DNA of 64,000 nucleotides from Fistulifera solaris (lineage: Eukaryota; Bacillariophyta; Bacillariophyceae; Naviculales; Stauroneidaceae), in the NCBI GenBank assembly GCA_030295235.1, contig AP026131.1, positions 1,426,001 to 1,490,000 of the forward strand. Direction: 5' to 3'. Positions within the stretch are counted from its first letter, which is position 1, and the number at the start of each line of letters is the position of its first letter. Positions 45,748 through 56,025 of this stretch are shown here, in pieces. A model generated the notes under the pieces. It did no database searches, was not told the DNA's origin, and saw only the letters and a program-made list of their open reading frames with translations. The translations under genes and the position numbers were made by a program.

Positions 45748-46102
45748 TCCTTTCCCCGTAACCTTACAGTACTGCATGAACAGATGACTGACTAATCTAA
45801 CACTCATGACTCATCACCCAAGACTATTAGGGAGTCGAGTTATCACCAACAAATTTCTAGGATTTATAAAAAAGTTGGTAGGTTACCATAAAGCAATACG
45901 AAGACACACTCGACGATCGACAATGATGCGAGAGGACTACTAGTAAGAGTAATTCAATCGATCCTCCACGTGAGTTGCCAGCCTATCATCGCCGCGCAAA
46001 GGATCAGAGAGTTTGGTCTACCCCGATTAAAGACGGCGAAATCACAAAATGTCATGTTATTTTTTTGCTGATCGGTTTTTAAAGAGAAGCTAAACAGAGA
46101 AA
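45748..46102. other. Intergenic
   Basis: About 350 bp at the 3' side of the glutamate dehydrogenase gene. Nothing recognised. Confidence 0.4.
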
Positions 46103-49100
46103 CTAGAAAACCCCCAAAGCCGTCCGGGCACCTCCCTTTTCCAAGAGCTGAATGACGGCTCGTTTCTTGTCCTCTGACATTTCCACATCTTCTAAGGACT
46201 TCAGCAGTACGGCAACTTCTTTTTCTTTTTCTAAGTATTGAAACAAAATCTTCGCCAACTTTTCTTTGGGTAGTGACATAATGAAAGTCGTTCCTTCCTT
46301 GTACACCATTTTCGCGGCTAAAGCAGAGCTAATCGCATTTTTAATGTATTGCTTCGGGACTCTATCGTGCACTCGATCAAAGGCTAGATCAGCAATCGTC
46401 TTTGGTAAATGCATTTGAAACAGAGGCAAAAGAGCTTCCTGATCTGCTTCCGACAAAGAATCCAACGCAAGAGTCAGCGCATCGGTGGCCGCATTGATAC
46501 AGTTACTAATGACCTGAGAAATTTCGGGAAGCGAACCTCCGTGTGCCTCATATTCACGAAACAGAAGCTCCGCTTCCAGTTTGGCCAGCATGCGCAGCTT
46601 TTCCAACACTTCTTGCACAATTTGAGCCTTGTTGGCAACAAATTCTTCTTCCGACAACAGCATGGCAGCACAAATCTCGTACGACGATGTTATCACACCG
46701 CCCTTGTTGGCCGATGAATCTTTGACAATAACGACGCCGGCATCTTGAAAGAGCGAATTTCTGGCGTCTTTTGTGATGAAAAGATTGGCTCCTTCCACAA
46801 TGAGCGGTGCTGACGGACGTCCATCTGCCATAATAAAGTTCTTGTAATTGGAGCAATCAATCGTATTCGGACGTCCTCCGCATGGCAGGAATGCATCTGC
46901 TTGAAGTCGATTGTGCATCGTGTTGCGTGCTTTGGTTCCTTCAGGAGTGTCCGTTGTGTGCAATTTGCCCGACGGTCCGAGCTTAGTCGCGTCGAAATAG
47001 GAAATGCAAAGTGCCGAACTGACTAGTCGCAACAGCTCGTCGTGGTTCAGTCCATCCGGATCTTCTGCGCAACCGGAGTGGTCCGCAATGCCGACAATCT
47101 TAACATTTTCACCATATTCACGAACCAAAATTTTGATTTCATTGCCCGCAACATCTCCATCCGGACCGCCCGTCATCTTTACAGTGAAAGAGTTCTTTTC
47201 TGGATCGATTCCCAGCACGCGGCGAAGTGCGGTATCTAGATACACATTGACGCCTTCGCTTGTTACACCGAATTGTTTGTGATTGATCCCCGCCCTCGGC
47301 TTGCTGCTCATAAAAGCAGCTGGTGTGTTGTACCCTCGCTCCGAGGCTCGCTTCACAATCCATTCAATGTCCCCCGGAATGATCTGCTCGTCCGGACCCA
47401 AATAAAGAACTTCTGGTCGGCCTAAGCGATCAATAACAAACCTTTTGGTCTCCTCGGTTTCTACGATAAGATCCAAAATGGTATCAGTGAATGCTTTGAC
47501 CGATTTACGCATCACAAAGTATTTGCCAGAATCGTTCAATCCTGTTGTATTGATCAGCGCAACGGCTTTGGAACCTCCCTCGGGGCTGAGTTGGAAAAGC
47601 GTGGTTAGGATATTGCTACAACAATAAGTAAAAACTAGGATTTCGTACTTACATATCTTTGTTTTTTAGTTGTTGCGCAAATGCCAACCCATAGCATTCG
47701 TCGTATTGCCGAGCTGATTCCAGAGCATACAATTCCGTGTTGGCGGGTGTCACCAATCGCAGTCCTCCTCGACTGATATCACGGAATCGTACGTGAAAGC
47801 CGTTAAAACGACGACCGTGAACGAATAATACTCCAAACGGCAATTCAGCAGCATTTCCCGGTTCATGCATGACGGAAGGATCAAGCCGAAGACCCAATGC
47901 GTAACGATTTGGCATGTAGGCGTTCGTTTTTAGAGTGCGATCCACAATTTCAAGCATTTTGCTCAAAATCGAGGTAGCTACCTGATCCTCTACTTCCTTG
48001 GAAATCATTTGCGTCAGATCATCACGTCTACTTTGATACGATTCGCCACTCAAAGGATGATCCGGATGAAATCGATCGAGAAACAGGTCAGCAATCAATG
48101 CTGCATGGCCGATGTGTTGATGCACAACTTCGGCAATATTCGCTTTCGAATACGCCATCGTATTAATCTTGGTCAACACTGGATGGATCAAGGAGCACAT
48201 GGCCGTAATCACTTCTCCACGCGCAATTCCCAACCAAGGCTCTTTGCCAAACACCAAATCGACTGTATCCGGGTCCAACCATTTTGCGCGTTTAAGTTCT
48301 TGCGCCAATGTTTGCCAATCCGTCGTGGCATCGGCCGACAACAACGAGGTGGGGCTGATCAACGTCCGCAAAATCGTTACACTCCCGTTTTCACCATCCG
48401 GCACAATATCCAAACGTGCCCGCTGCACATCAAACTTGTGATGGTACAGCAACTGACACAGATTCTCCAATGCGACTTGCGGAATACTGTTCGCGACCGC
48501 CATTTCGACCCAATACAGCGGTCCACTCGTTGGTAAATGCATTTCGGGCGTTTGATCGGTCGCCAACCCAATGTGTACCGCCACTCCTTCGGTCCCCGAG
48601 ACTTCCGCAAACAACAACCGCTGCATACAAAATCGCGCCGGATTCATAAGACCAATTTGCACGTATGTCGGCCGACACATTTTCATGTATTCGACCAGCG
48701 ATTCTCTTTCCAATAAAGGCGACAACGGCAATTCTTCATCTACCACAATCCCCTGCTGCACATTGGCCGCATACTCTAAAATTGGTTCCGCCAAGGCCAT
48801 GACGTCCATGTCGACATCTTCATCGTGTACGGGTCGATGCCCGTACACAAACATATTCAAGCTCATCGTTTCATCCACGGTCGAAAAGACGTGCAATCGA
48901 CTGAGGGGCATTTCGAGACTGTACTTGTACGGCAATTCTTGCACCATGTGCAACAGCGTACCGGGAGCGGTGCCGGGACGAATGAACGTCAAGACGGTAC
49001 GACCATCGAGCGTATGCGATTTGAGATTGAGATAGAGGTCCATATTCGCATCCTTGACGGCCGCAATTGCTTTCATGTGATCCATGCGGTATCTTTCGGG

Positions 49101-49529
49101 GACTTGTTGAAAGTAGCTGCATAATAGTGAAGGGATTAAATGGTGAGATAGATGTCAAATATAGCGAATCTCACAGGAAAACAAAATACGTAACAAATAC
49201 ACTAGCAACATAATCTCACTCTCTTCACGCTCGTTACTTACACTGCCGGCATATTTTCAAGAAACCACGGTACGACCGATTCAATTGTTCGTGTTTGTTC
49301 ATGGATCAATTCATATATCATGGCTTTTTTGTGTGACACGTTGCACTTCGACGTTGTGAGAAGCTTGCCACGCTTTCTCGGGGGAAAGAGACGTTGGTGT
49401 TTCTCCTAAACTTCCGTATTGATGCGACATGCCCGGAATGCGGTACGTGTCATTCTTCGATGTGAAGACTCGACGTTGGTTTGTCACTAGACGACGTGAC
49501 GACGTCGTTAATTTCAACCACAATGTCAT
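46103..49529 (-). CDS. GDH2: NAD-specific glutamate dehydrogenase, large type, probably mitochondrial
   Basis: Exons 49529-49242, 49116-47653 and 47615-46103, with GTAAGT donors. Start ATG 49527-49529 is chosen because MTLWLKLTTSSRRLVTNQRR is a good mitochondrial presequence; an earlier start at 49583 is possible. Joined length is about 1,087 aa, matching the 115-kDa fungal/protist type. Motifs: KNKDI, LSPEGGSKAV, nucleotide-site VGIADHSGCAEDPDGLNHDEL, EGANLFITKDARNS and SSANKGGVITSSYE. An extra A in the run 49325-49330 shifts the frame in exon 1; dropping it joins QRVTQK to AMIYELIHEQ. The enzyme oxidatively deaminates glutamate to 2-oxoglutarate and ammonium with NAD, feeding the TCA cycle. 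Confidence 0.92.
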
Positions 49530-50267
49530 GTTCTCGAAAGAGTTCTCGAAAGAGCGTATCAGAACGAATGATGATTCGAACAACAGTCGCTGTTGCCTTT
49601 GTTTGTGAGGAACGACTCTATCGCAATTTTAACCTTCCTTTGTGAAAGCTTCCAGCGTCAAATCAGAAAGAAGAATAACAATTGAAGCTTTCTTGACACT
49701 TGCTGTCAAGATGCATGTCTCTTGTCATCCAGAGAGGAAAAACGAAAAAAAGGACGACAAAAATCATCCTCGAGCGTCGAAAATGACCAGAAACGCGAAG
49801 AAACCGAAACCGAACCCAAACACATTCTGCGACTAATTAGAGTGAGAACCGCAAGGATATTTTCAACTGAGTTCAAAAGAATAGCAACGTACATCGAAGA
49901 GGTATTGCATTTAGCAGCTGAAGTACCGGTACCGCTGGAGGCCGACCTTCCGATGATCCCATTTTCTCAGCCACCGAACAAGAGGATGAATGAACCGAAG
50001 AGCGAGGCGTCTTAGACGTTTTATACGCCCTTGGATACAAATGGCTATCGGAATGAAAGCGTTTCGTGGTCATGCACTTATTCGTGACGCGGAGGAGGCA
50101 CCGGACTATCGGGAGATCAGCATATTTGACAGAAATCGATCGTTTTTAAAGTCCAGATTTTTGAGCCTGGTCGTATGATACGTCGCTTGTCAAATGATAA
50201 GAAAGCAAACGAAACAATAAAACCAAAAGGATGGTAAAATAATAGGAGAGAGTTTGTCTGGAAGCGA
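49530..50267. other. Intergenic upstream of glutamate dehydrogenase
   Basis: About 740 bp. Short ORFs on both strands without recognisable families. Presumed promoter of the minus-strand gene lies at its left end. Confidence 0.4.
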
Positions 50268-50337
50268 CGTTAAGATTCTGCCCGCCGTAGCCGTAGGCTC
50301 TACGTAGAAACTTGTACTAAGAGGCAGAATTTTAACG
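50268..50337. repeat. Hairpin repeat, copy C
   Basis: Left arm with one mismatch (cgttaagattctgcc) and a small duplication in the loop (ccgtagccgtaggctc). Right arm intact. Confidence 0.85.
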
Positions 50338-50351
50338 TCCTTCGAAAACGG

Positions 50352-50416
50352 CGTTAAAATTCTGCCTCGCCGTAGGCTCTACGTAGAAACTTGTACCGAG
50401 AGGCAGAATTTTAACG
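50352..50416. repeat. Hairpin repeat, copy D
   Basis: Perfect 17-bp arms, same loop as copy A, 14 bp from copy C in the same orientation. Confidence 0.9.
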
Positions 50417-50426
50417 TCCTTTCGCT

Positions 50427-50475
50427 CTCAGTACAAACTTCTACGTAGCGCCTACGGCGAGGCAGAATTTTAACG
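50427..50475. repeat. Hairpin repeat, copy E, inverted and partial
   Basis: Contains loop and one arm in inverted orientation (ctcagtacaaacttctacgt ... gaggcagaattttaacg) but lacks the outer part of the other arm. Copies C, D and E form a cluster. Confidence 0.8.
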
Positions 50476-51348
50476 TCGTTCCACAACGCTCATCTCGACG
50501 AGCTTTATTTTCCTTCATTCTATGATTGTCATCAAAAGGTTAACAATTGTTTGTTTATTCTATCGTCGGTCCAACTCCACAAAGGACTTTTTTCGGCGTA
50601 GCCCGCTGCGCCCTTTGGATTCGCATTGCAACAAATCCGCCGACCACAATGCAAGAAAAATGAAAAAAAAACCTTCTTTTTTTTGTACATTCACGAGACG
50701 GCAACTTTTCTTGACACTTTCTCTCGTTCCAGCAACACTCCTCTGTATGGAAGAAACAACCCTTTCCGGCTCCATAGTGATGCAAGAATTATCATAAGTT
50801 CAGGCACTGCGCCAATGAAAAGAGGATCTCGCCTTGGTATTTCATTCCTTTTTCCGGGTAGACGCACAAGGACGCACATGAATGAACCACGGGTTTGAAG
50901 GATGAGAAGTCGATGCTGAGAACATGTCAAAGAGCACAATGGATGCTATCCGACAAACAGAGCGTATCAACGTTTACGCCCCCACCTAGCGGATAATGGG
51001 CAACCGAGACGACAAAGTCTTCTGTTCGACAAAGAAGAAGTAGCAACAGTTCGAATGGTATCCGCAATGACGACGACGAAAAGACACAAATTGTCGAGCT
51101 TCGACCGCGGGAAGAGAGACTTTGCAAACAACGATATTTGGACCTGTGATATTGAGGTGCTATAAGAAGATTGCGTGCCTGCATGAAATTCCCTACGATA
51201 CCCTTAGACCAACACGCTACTATCACTATGTGGACGTCGAATATACTACGGAGTATTTTAGCTACAATCAACCGAGTTCAATGGAGTGAATTTACAGGAA
51301 TGATTTTTCAGGAAGTTTCTTGTTCTGTTGGAACTCCATCAAAATCTC
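50476..51348. other. Intergenic, no supported gene
   Basis: About 870 bp. Several frames stay open for 70-110 codons on both strands around 50930-51290, but no frame shows family motifs, so I call nothing. Confidence 0.35.
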
Positions 51349-51487
51349 TTACAACTTATCCACCACGGCGCACCTGTATCATGCAAATACTTTGAGAGCA
51401 TCCTCCAAAATCGACGCAGACATAACTCAGAAGTTTGTTAGAGACCTTTGAGATCGGCACAAGTCGGAATGCGCACGTCATACTTAC

Positions 51488-51795
51488 CCATCGCTGCAAT
51501 CTCGAGACGAACTGCACTCTTTGCCTTCGACTGTGTCACTGACACAAACTACGCCACGTTCGGTTGTCTTGACACAGGCAAAGCCACCGTCGCACGTGTC
51601 GAACGATCCGGTTTCAAAGTTTTCGCAACCGTAAACCGTACTTCGAAAGTTGCAATCATCGAACAACGGCAAGCACAAGGCGTTTGAAAAGAGCGCCGAA
51701 CGTTCCAACAGCTTGTTGCTTTCCAAGATATCGCCTTTGACGCAGGATGTCTGCAGGAAGAAGAGGTGGATAGCTACGAACAAATGATGATTCAT
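51488..51795 (-). CDS. Small secreted Cys-rich protein, first exon
   Basis: ATG 51793-51795 begins a signal peptide (MNHHLFVAIHLFFLQTSCVKG). The mature part is Cys-rich (DCNF, GCENF, TCDGGFACVK, VCVSD, ECSSSRDCSDG), resembling small disulfide-rich extracellular domains. The exon ends at a GTAAGT donor (51482-51487) in phase 2. The next exon is not certain; acceptors near 51372 or about 51395 would lead to a stop within about 20 codons. An in-frame upstream ATG exists but would bury the signal. Function unknown. Confidence 0.5.
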
Positions 51796-52311
51796 CGTGA
51801 TGAAACGTGTTTGTTGTAGCGTTGTTATTTTCGAAGGCTGTTGGGTCAAAGGTCCAAGCGAAGAAGTCATCAAATCATTGTTCATCGGAAGAGGGGGAAG
51901 ATACTGTATCTTTTGTTAGAGACTGAAGCACACGCAGAAGGGCGTCTGGCGTCTGACCGCATAGGCACGTCCCATTTCTTCAAAACCGCTCCGATTCGTT
52001 CATGTTCTTCATAATCCAGTACGATTTCTACATACGTGACGTCTCCGTAGGATGATGTAACCTTACCAGTTCCGCATGGCGCGCCTCCGAATTCGGAAAA
52101 TGGCGGAGCGCTTCGTTTTTCAAAGAACAAAAATCGCAACAATTCTGATTTCTCATTGTCACGAAAGGAAGGAATCACTTACTTTATGCTTCGCGTTGTC
52201 TTTCTCCCATTCTTTTTCATTGATAAGCTTTAACTGCAATTGAATTGACTGCAAAGTTCCTTCAAAAGCCCCTCTTTTGCCGTACCTACAAAAAAGAAAG
52301 AAGCTATCATC
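51796..52311. promoter_or_regulatory. Interval between divergent genes, possible small spliced gene on the minus strand
   Basis: Between the Cys-rich gene (minus) and the methyltransferase fusion (plus). On the minus strand, 52289-52184 reads as an exon-like stretch (YGKRGAFEGTLQ...KEWEKDNAKHK) bounded by TTTTTTGTAG and GTAAGT, and two further short exon-like pieces follow to about 52000. The starting exon would overlap the plus-strand gene, so I do not call it as a gene. Confidence 0.3.
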
Positions 52312-54189
52312 ATGACACGTTCGATGGTCGTTGTTTCGGATCATTTTCATTTCAGTCATTTTACCTGGAAGGCTTCCCCGCAGGATTCGGAAGAAGAGAC
52401 GACATCGACACCTTTGAAGTTGTCGTCTCCGCCACCGCAAGACATTAAATTGAAACTGTATTCGCGCATTCTTCATGATGACGAAAACAACATTCATTTC
52501 GGAAAATGGGATCGTGTTTCGCTGGAAGAGAAAGATGCGTATTCACAAGCGGCGCATCGCATGACTGACTATATGTACAACGATTTGGCCATACAACTGA
52601 TTCCGGAACATCGTCGTAATGCCAGCGACTTTCAATACATTGATTTGGGGAGCGGGACAGGAGCGAGTGCCTTGCGAATTGCTTCCCAATGTACGTTTCC
52701 GGGCAAGGTTGTGTGTTTGAATGTATGTCCGCAACAGAACCGCATTGCGCAACGCGCGGTCGCACAAGCCAACTTACAACAAACGATTCAAATTATGGAA
52801 GGCGATTTTGAGCAAATGCCGTTTGCCGAGAATGCCTTTGATGTGGCCTTTTCGCAAGATGCCTTCATTCATGCGCGCCGCAAACTGCAAGCCTTTCGAG
52901 AAGCCTTTCGTGTTGTCCGACCTGCGGGTGCCTTTGTCTTTTGCGATGTCATGGCGGGACCCATGACGACGGACGAACAAGTCGAACAACTCTCCAGAGA
53001 CAATGCCATTTCGAATTTGATGCGTCCGCACGAAACAGTCCAAGCGATGCAAGAAGCGGGTTGGAAGGACGTCCACTCGATCAATGTCACGAACGATATG
53101 CGGATTAGTTTTCAACTCATGCTACAAAAAGTGCACGCGAGCTTGGAGACGCATCAACAGGATCGCGATTTGTTAGAGTTGTACCGTCAGCAGATTCAGA
53201 CGCGCATTGATCAAATTGATCGTGGTATCATTCAGTGGTGTGTGTTTCACGGTCGCAAGCCCGTCGTACTGCAAATGTTGTGTCGACCGCCTTTTCCCTT
53301 GGTGAATACTTCGGAATTGATTGTGGTAAAAGAACAAGACAACGACCCGACGTCACAAGATCCGTCCATTGTGGTGGTGGACATTTTGACGCCCATGCCC
53401 CGCGCGAAAGTTGAAGCTTTGCCTTCTTCGGTGTCATTGTTGATTACCATGAGTGCCGGACTTGATCACATTGACATGGCAGCGTGTCACGAACGCAATA
53501 TTACAGTGCAACAGGCCGGTCGTCGCGCCATTACATCCCACGTCGCCCAATACGGATTGGCGTTGATTGTGTTGGGATTGCGGGATGCTTTGTCGCAACA
53601 ACAGGTTCCGTTTCCATCACAGGGATGGAATTTGACGTGGAATATTCCGGGAAAGCCTCTCGAGGAATCGAAGATTGCATTGATTGGTATGGGAACGATT
53701 GCGAAAGAATTGGTGCGTCAAATTCGTTGTTTGGCTCCCACCGCCGAAATTCTGTATCATGCCCGATCTCGTCATGAAACGGCGGAAGCCGAATATCATT
53801 TGCAATATTATGATGATTTGAAGGAAATGGCGTCCCATTGTGATATCTTAGTACCATTGTGTCCTTTGACCGATCAGACTCGCAATTTGATCAATGCCGA
53901 TGTGCTTTACCATTTACCGACGCACGCCGGATTGTTGAATCTGTCTCGCGGCGCCGTGGTCGATACGGAAGCTCTGACGCATGCTTTAGAAGCGAAGCAG
54001 TTTCGGTACGCCATTTTGGATACGACGGCTCCGGAACCTTTGCCGAAAGATCATCCCTTGTGGTCGTTGCCGAACTGTTTCATCTTTCCGCACTTTGCCA
54101 CCAACACTATGGCTGTTCGTCGTGCTTTGGTAGATGACATTCAGCCTTTAGTTGAAGAGTATTTTGGTCTGACATGCAGTGATGTGTGA
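52312..54189 (+). CDS. Fusion of a SAM-dependent methyltransferase and a D-2-hydroxyacid dehydrogenase
   Basis: One intact 625-aa ORF from ATG 52312. Residues about 60-270 form a class I methyltransferase: YIDLGSGTGASALRIA, VVCLNVCPQQNR, MEGDFEQMPF and DVAFSQDAFIHA, with most likeness to sarcosine/dimethylglycine-type methyltransferases. Residues about 340-620 form a D-isomer-specific 2-hydroxyacid dehydrogenase with the catalytic set: Arg in NLSRGAVVD, Glu in TAPEPLPKDHPLW and His in FPHFATNT. The dinucleotide loop is GMGTIA, and the strand after it ends YHARSR, with basic/Ser residues where NAD enzymes have Asp, which suggests NADPH. No targeting peptide is clear. The pairing suggests a methylated 2-hydroxyacid product; substrate unknown. 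Confidence 0.88.
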   Translation: MTRSMVVVSDHFHFSHFTWKASPQDSEEETTSTPLKLSSPPPQDIKLKLYSRILHDDENNIHFGKWDRVSLEEKDAYSQAAHRMTDYMYNDLAIQLIPEHRRNASDFQYIDLGSGTGASALRIASQCTFPGKVVCLNVCPQQNRIAQRAVAQANLQQTIQIMEGDFEQMPFAENAFDVAFSQDAFIHARRKLQAFREAFRVVRPAGAFVFCDVMAGPMTTDEQVEQLSRDNAISNLMRPHETVQAMQEAGWKDVHSINVTNDMRISFQLMLQKVHASLETHQQDRDLLELYRQQIQTRIDQIDRGIIQWCVFHGRKPVVLQMLCRPPFPLVNTSELIVVKEQDNDPTSQDPSIVVVDILTPMPRAKVEALPSSVSLLITMSAGLDHIDMAACHERNITVQQAGRRAITSHVAQYGLALIVLGLRDALSQQQVPFPSQGWNLTWNIPGKPLEESKIALIGMGTIAKELVRQIRCLAPTAEILYHARSRHETAEAEYHLQYYDDLKEMASHCDILVPLCPLTDQTRNLINADVLYHLPTHAGLLNLSRGAVVDTEALTHALEAKQFRYAILDTTAPEPLPKDHPLWSLPNCFIFPHFATNTMAVRRALVDDIQPLVEEYFGLTCSDV

Positions 54190-54421
54190 GCCACTTTTTG
54201 GAAAATAGATAGCCCAATAGATAAGGGCACTGCATAAATCTCTTATAGACAAAAACATTACATGATGCTTGTTTCAGTTAAATCAGTTGTAACCTTACGT
54301 AGTATTCATTAGAGCGGCCTACGACCGCAAAGGAAACGCAAAAACTAATGATTTGATTGTATTTACTTTAGAAGGCGAGTTAATGGTTAACCATCCACAG
54401 AAATTACCACGGAATTGCTCG
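54190..54421. other. Short convergent intergenic region
   Basis: 3' flanks of two convergent genes. Nothing else seen. Confidence 0.4.
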
Positions 54422-55257
54422 TCACGAACGGTGGGGTTCGAATGGAGAATCTTCGTTGCGCAAGAGGAAGGACTCTTTTGAAGTTATCGTGCGGAATCTG
54501 GCATCTAAATATTTGTGTTTCTGATAAGGAGTGTCTTTCTTTTTGTGTGTGCTGCGTTTAGGTACATACATCTTGCTTGGAGAAGTCTCTACATCGGTAG
54601 CCATCCAAACACCGGCGTATTGATCCCAAGAATACCCTTTCGGGGCTTTCCCCGGTGGCCGTGTCACAGTCCCGTCCTTGTTCAGCATAAGGAGGCGCTT
54701 GGATTTACGAAACATGGTGGGTGTAGTCTTTGCCAACTTTATTGAGGTCGGTCGTATTTTCCGATCCTTGTTGGACTTTCTCGTGTTCTTCTTTGTTTTC
54801 GGCAAGCTCTTTTTGTTGGCGGGTTCCTGTTCCGGCGAATGCAGCATCGCTAGTGAATCCATTTGTTGCAGAAGTTGCTTTGGAATGCCCGAGAACATCT
54901 TTTGAGTTCCTACCGATCTCGTAGTGGGACGTTGCAATTTCGGAGGAGACTTTCTTTTCGGCGTTGACACGCTCGGAGGTTTTCCTTTCGAAGAGCGTGC
55001 CTTTTTGGCTGGGTTGATCTTCCGTTTCGAAGGATTTGTCTTTTTTACTGGACTGCTCTTTCGCGGTGCTTTTCGCGGCATCTTGTACCATTCATTGTGA
55101 ATCGGATCCCAGGCATGGTCTTTCGGGGCACGTCCTTTGGGTTTAGGAAAAAGATGACATGCTCTTGATATCGTTGATGACCCACGCGCTTGCGGAGGAC
55201 GCGAGGACAACCTTTCTCATCTCCTGAATCACCAGCTGCAGCTTCTTTGTCTTTCAT
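54422..55257 (-). CDS. Basic Lys/Ser/Pro-rich protein with two PKG-W motifs, probable frameshift near its N-terminus
   Basis: The main frame (to about 55145) is rich in Lys, Ser, Pro and Arg and probably disordered; it could be nuclear or nucleic-acid-binding (inference). Two copies of a short motif stand out: APKDHAWDPIHNEWYKM near the start and APKGYSWDQYAGVWMA near residue 200, each preceded by a basic Pro-rich stretch. The main frame has no ATG at its 5' end. An ATG at 55255-55257 opens an adjacent frame (MKDKEAAAG ... RVLRKRVG) that joins the main frame if one base is added to the A/T run 55148-55152. I take this as the likely start. Family not recognised. Confidence 0.55.
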
Positions 55258-56025
55258 TGCATCTAAATACAGCACAAGCGAGGAGCACCAACGCACCTTG
55301 GCACCATTTTTCTTTCGGCTACGATCGCCAGTTTACCGACGACATCCTTATTCAGAATCCCATTTTTCACGGCTCTCCGAAATCAATGAGCGACCCTTTT
55401 CTACACTGTTGTGTCAATGTGCGACATTGCGACCGTTTCTTTTCATCAAATAACAACAGCAAAATAATAGGAAGCCGGTGTTTTCGAGGTGCACTCATTA
55501 TTTTTGCGCCCTTCCGCAGCGAGCCAGACAGTGCACACCGACATGACATTCGTGTTACTTTCTGGATGCTATAGTTCTCCACTTACACGATTTCTTCATA
55601 AGTGAAGAAACAGTTCACAAATTGAAGAAACTGAAACTCCGAGTAGTTTACGTCGGACTCACAACGTTCGCGGACTCATGACTGAACACAGTCGTGGCAA
55701 TCGTGAATGTATAAGTGCTTCTTTTGAGAGACTTCTTACCTAGATACGAAGGTATCTACTCTAAAAAATGCAGCTTGGTACTGCTATAGACGACATATGA
55801 TAAAGCGAAAGACTTTTGAACCTTACAAATGGAAAATGTAGTCACATCCCTAGCACCTATATCAATGAAACTGAAACCTCGTCTTGATGCACTAATTACA
55901 TCAAAGCAAGAAGCCATAAGGCCACGGAAGCGCCAGTCGCGAGGCGGAACGAGTGACTACTCTCCTCGGTGGTTCCCTCGTCGACGACGGGCTGGCAGTC
56001 GGCCAAATCGGCAAAAGGAACCGTC
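55258..56025. other. Intergenic
   Basis: About 770 bp. Small unsupported ORFs on both strands. A short repeated word pair (gtgaagaaac / ttgaagaaac) occurs at 55600-55632. Confidence 0.4.

Noticed and set aside
51067-51460. Possible plus-strand gene with several frame changes (stretches such as HEIPYDTLRPTRYYHYVDV)
   Set aside because: All three frames are open for long runs here and none shows a family motif; joining pieces by eye would be over-reading.
51882-52497. Minus-strand ORFs overlapping the start of the methyltransferase fusion
   Set aside because: The first part is antisense to a well-supported coding region. Exon-like pieces at 52289-52184 and below are noted only as a possibility.
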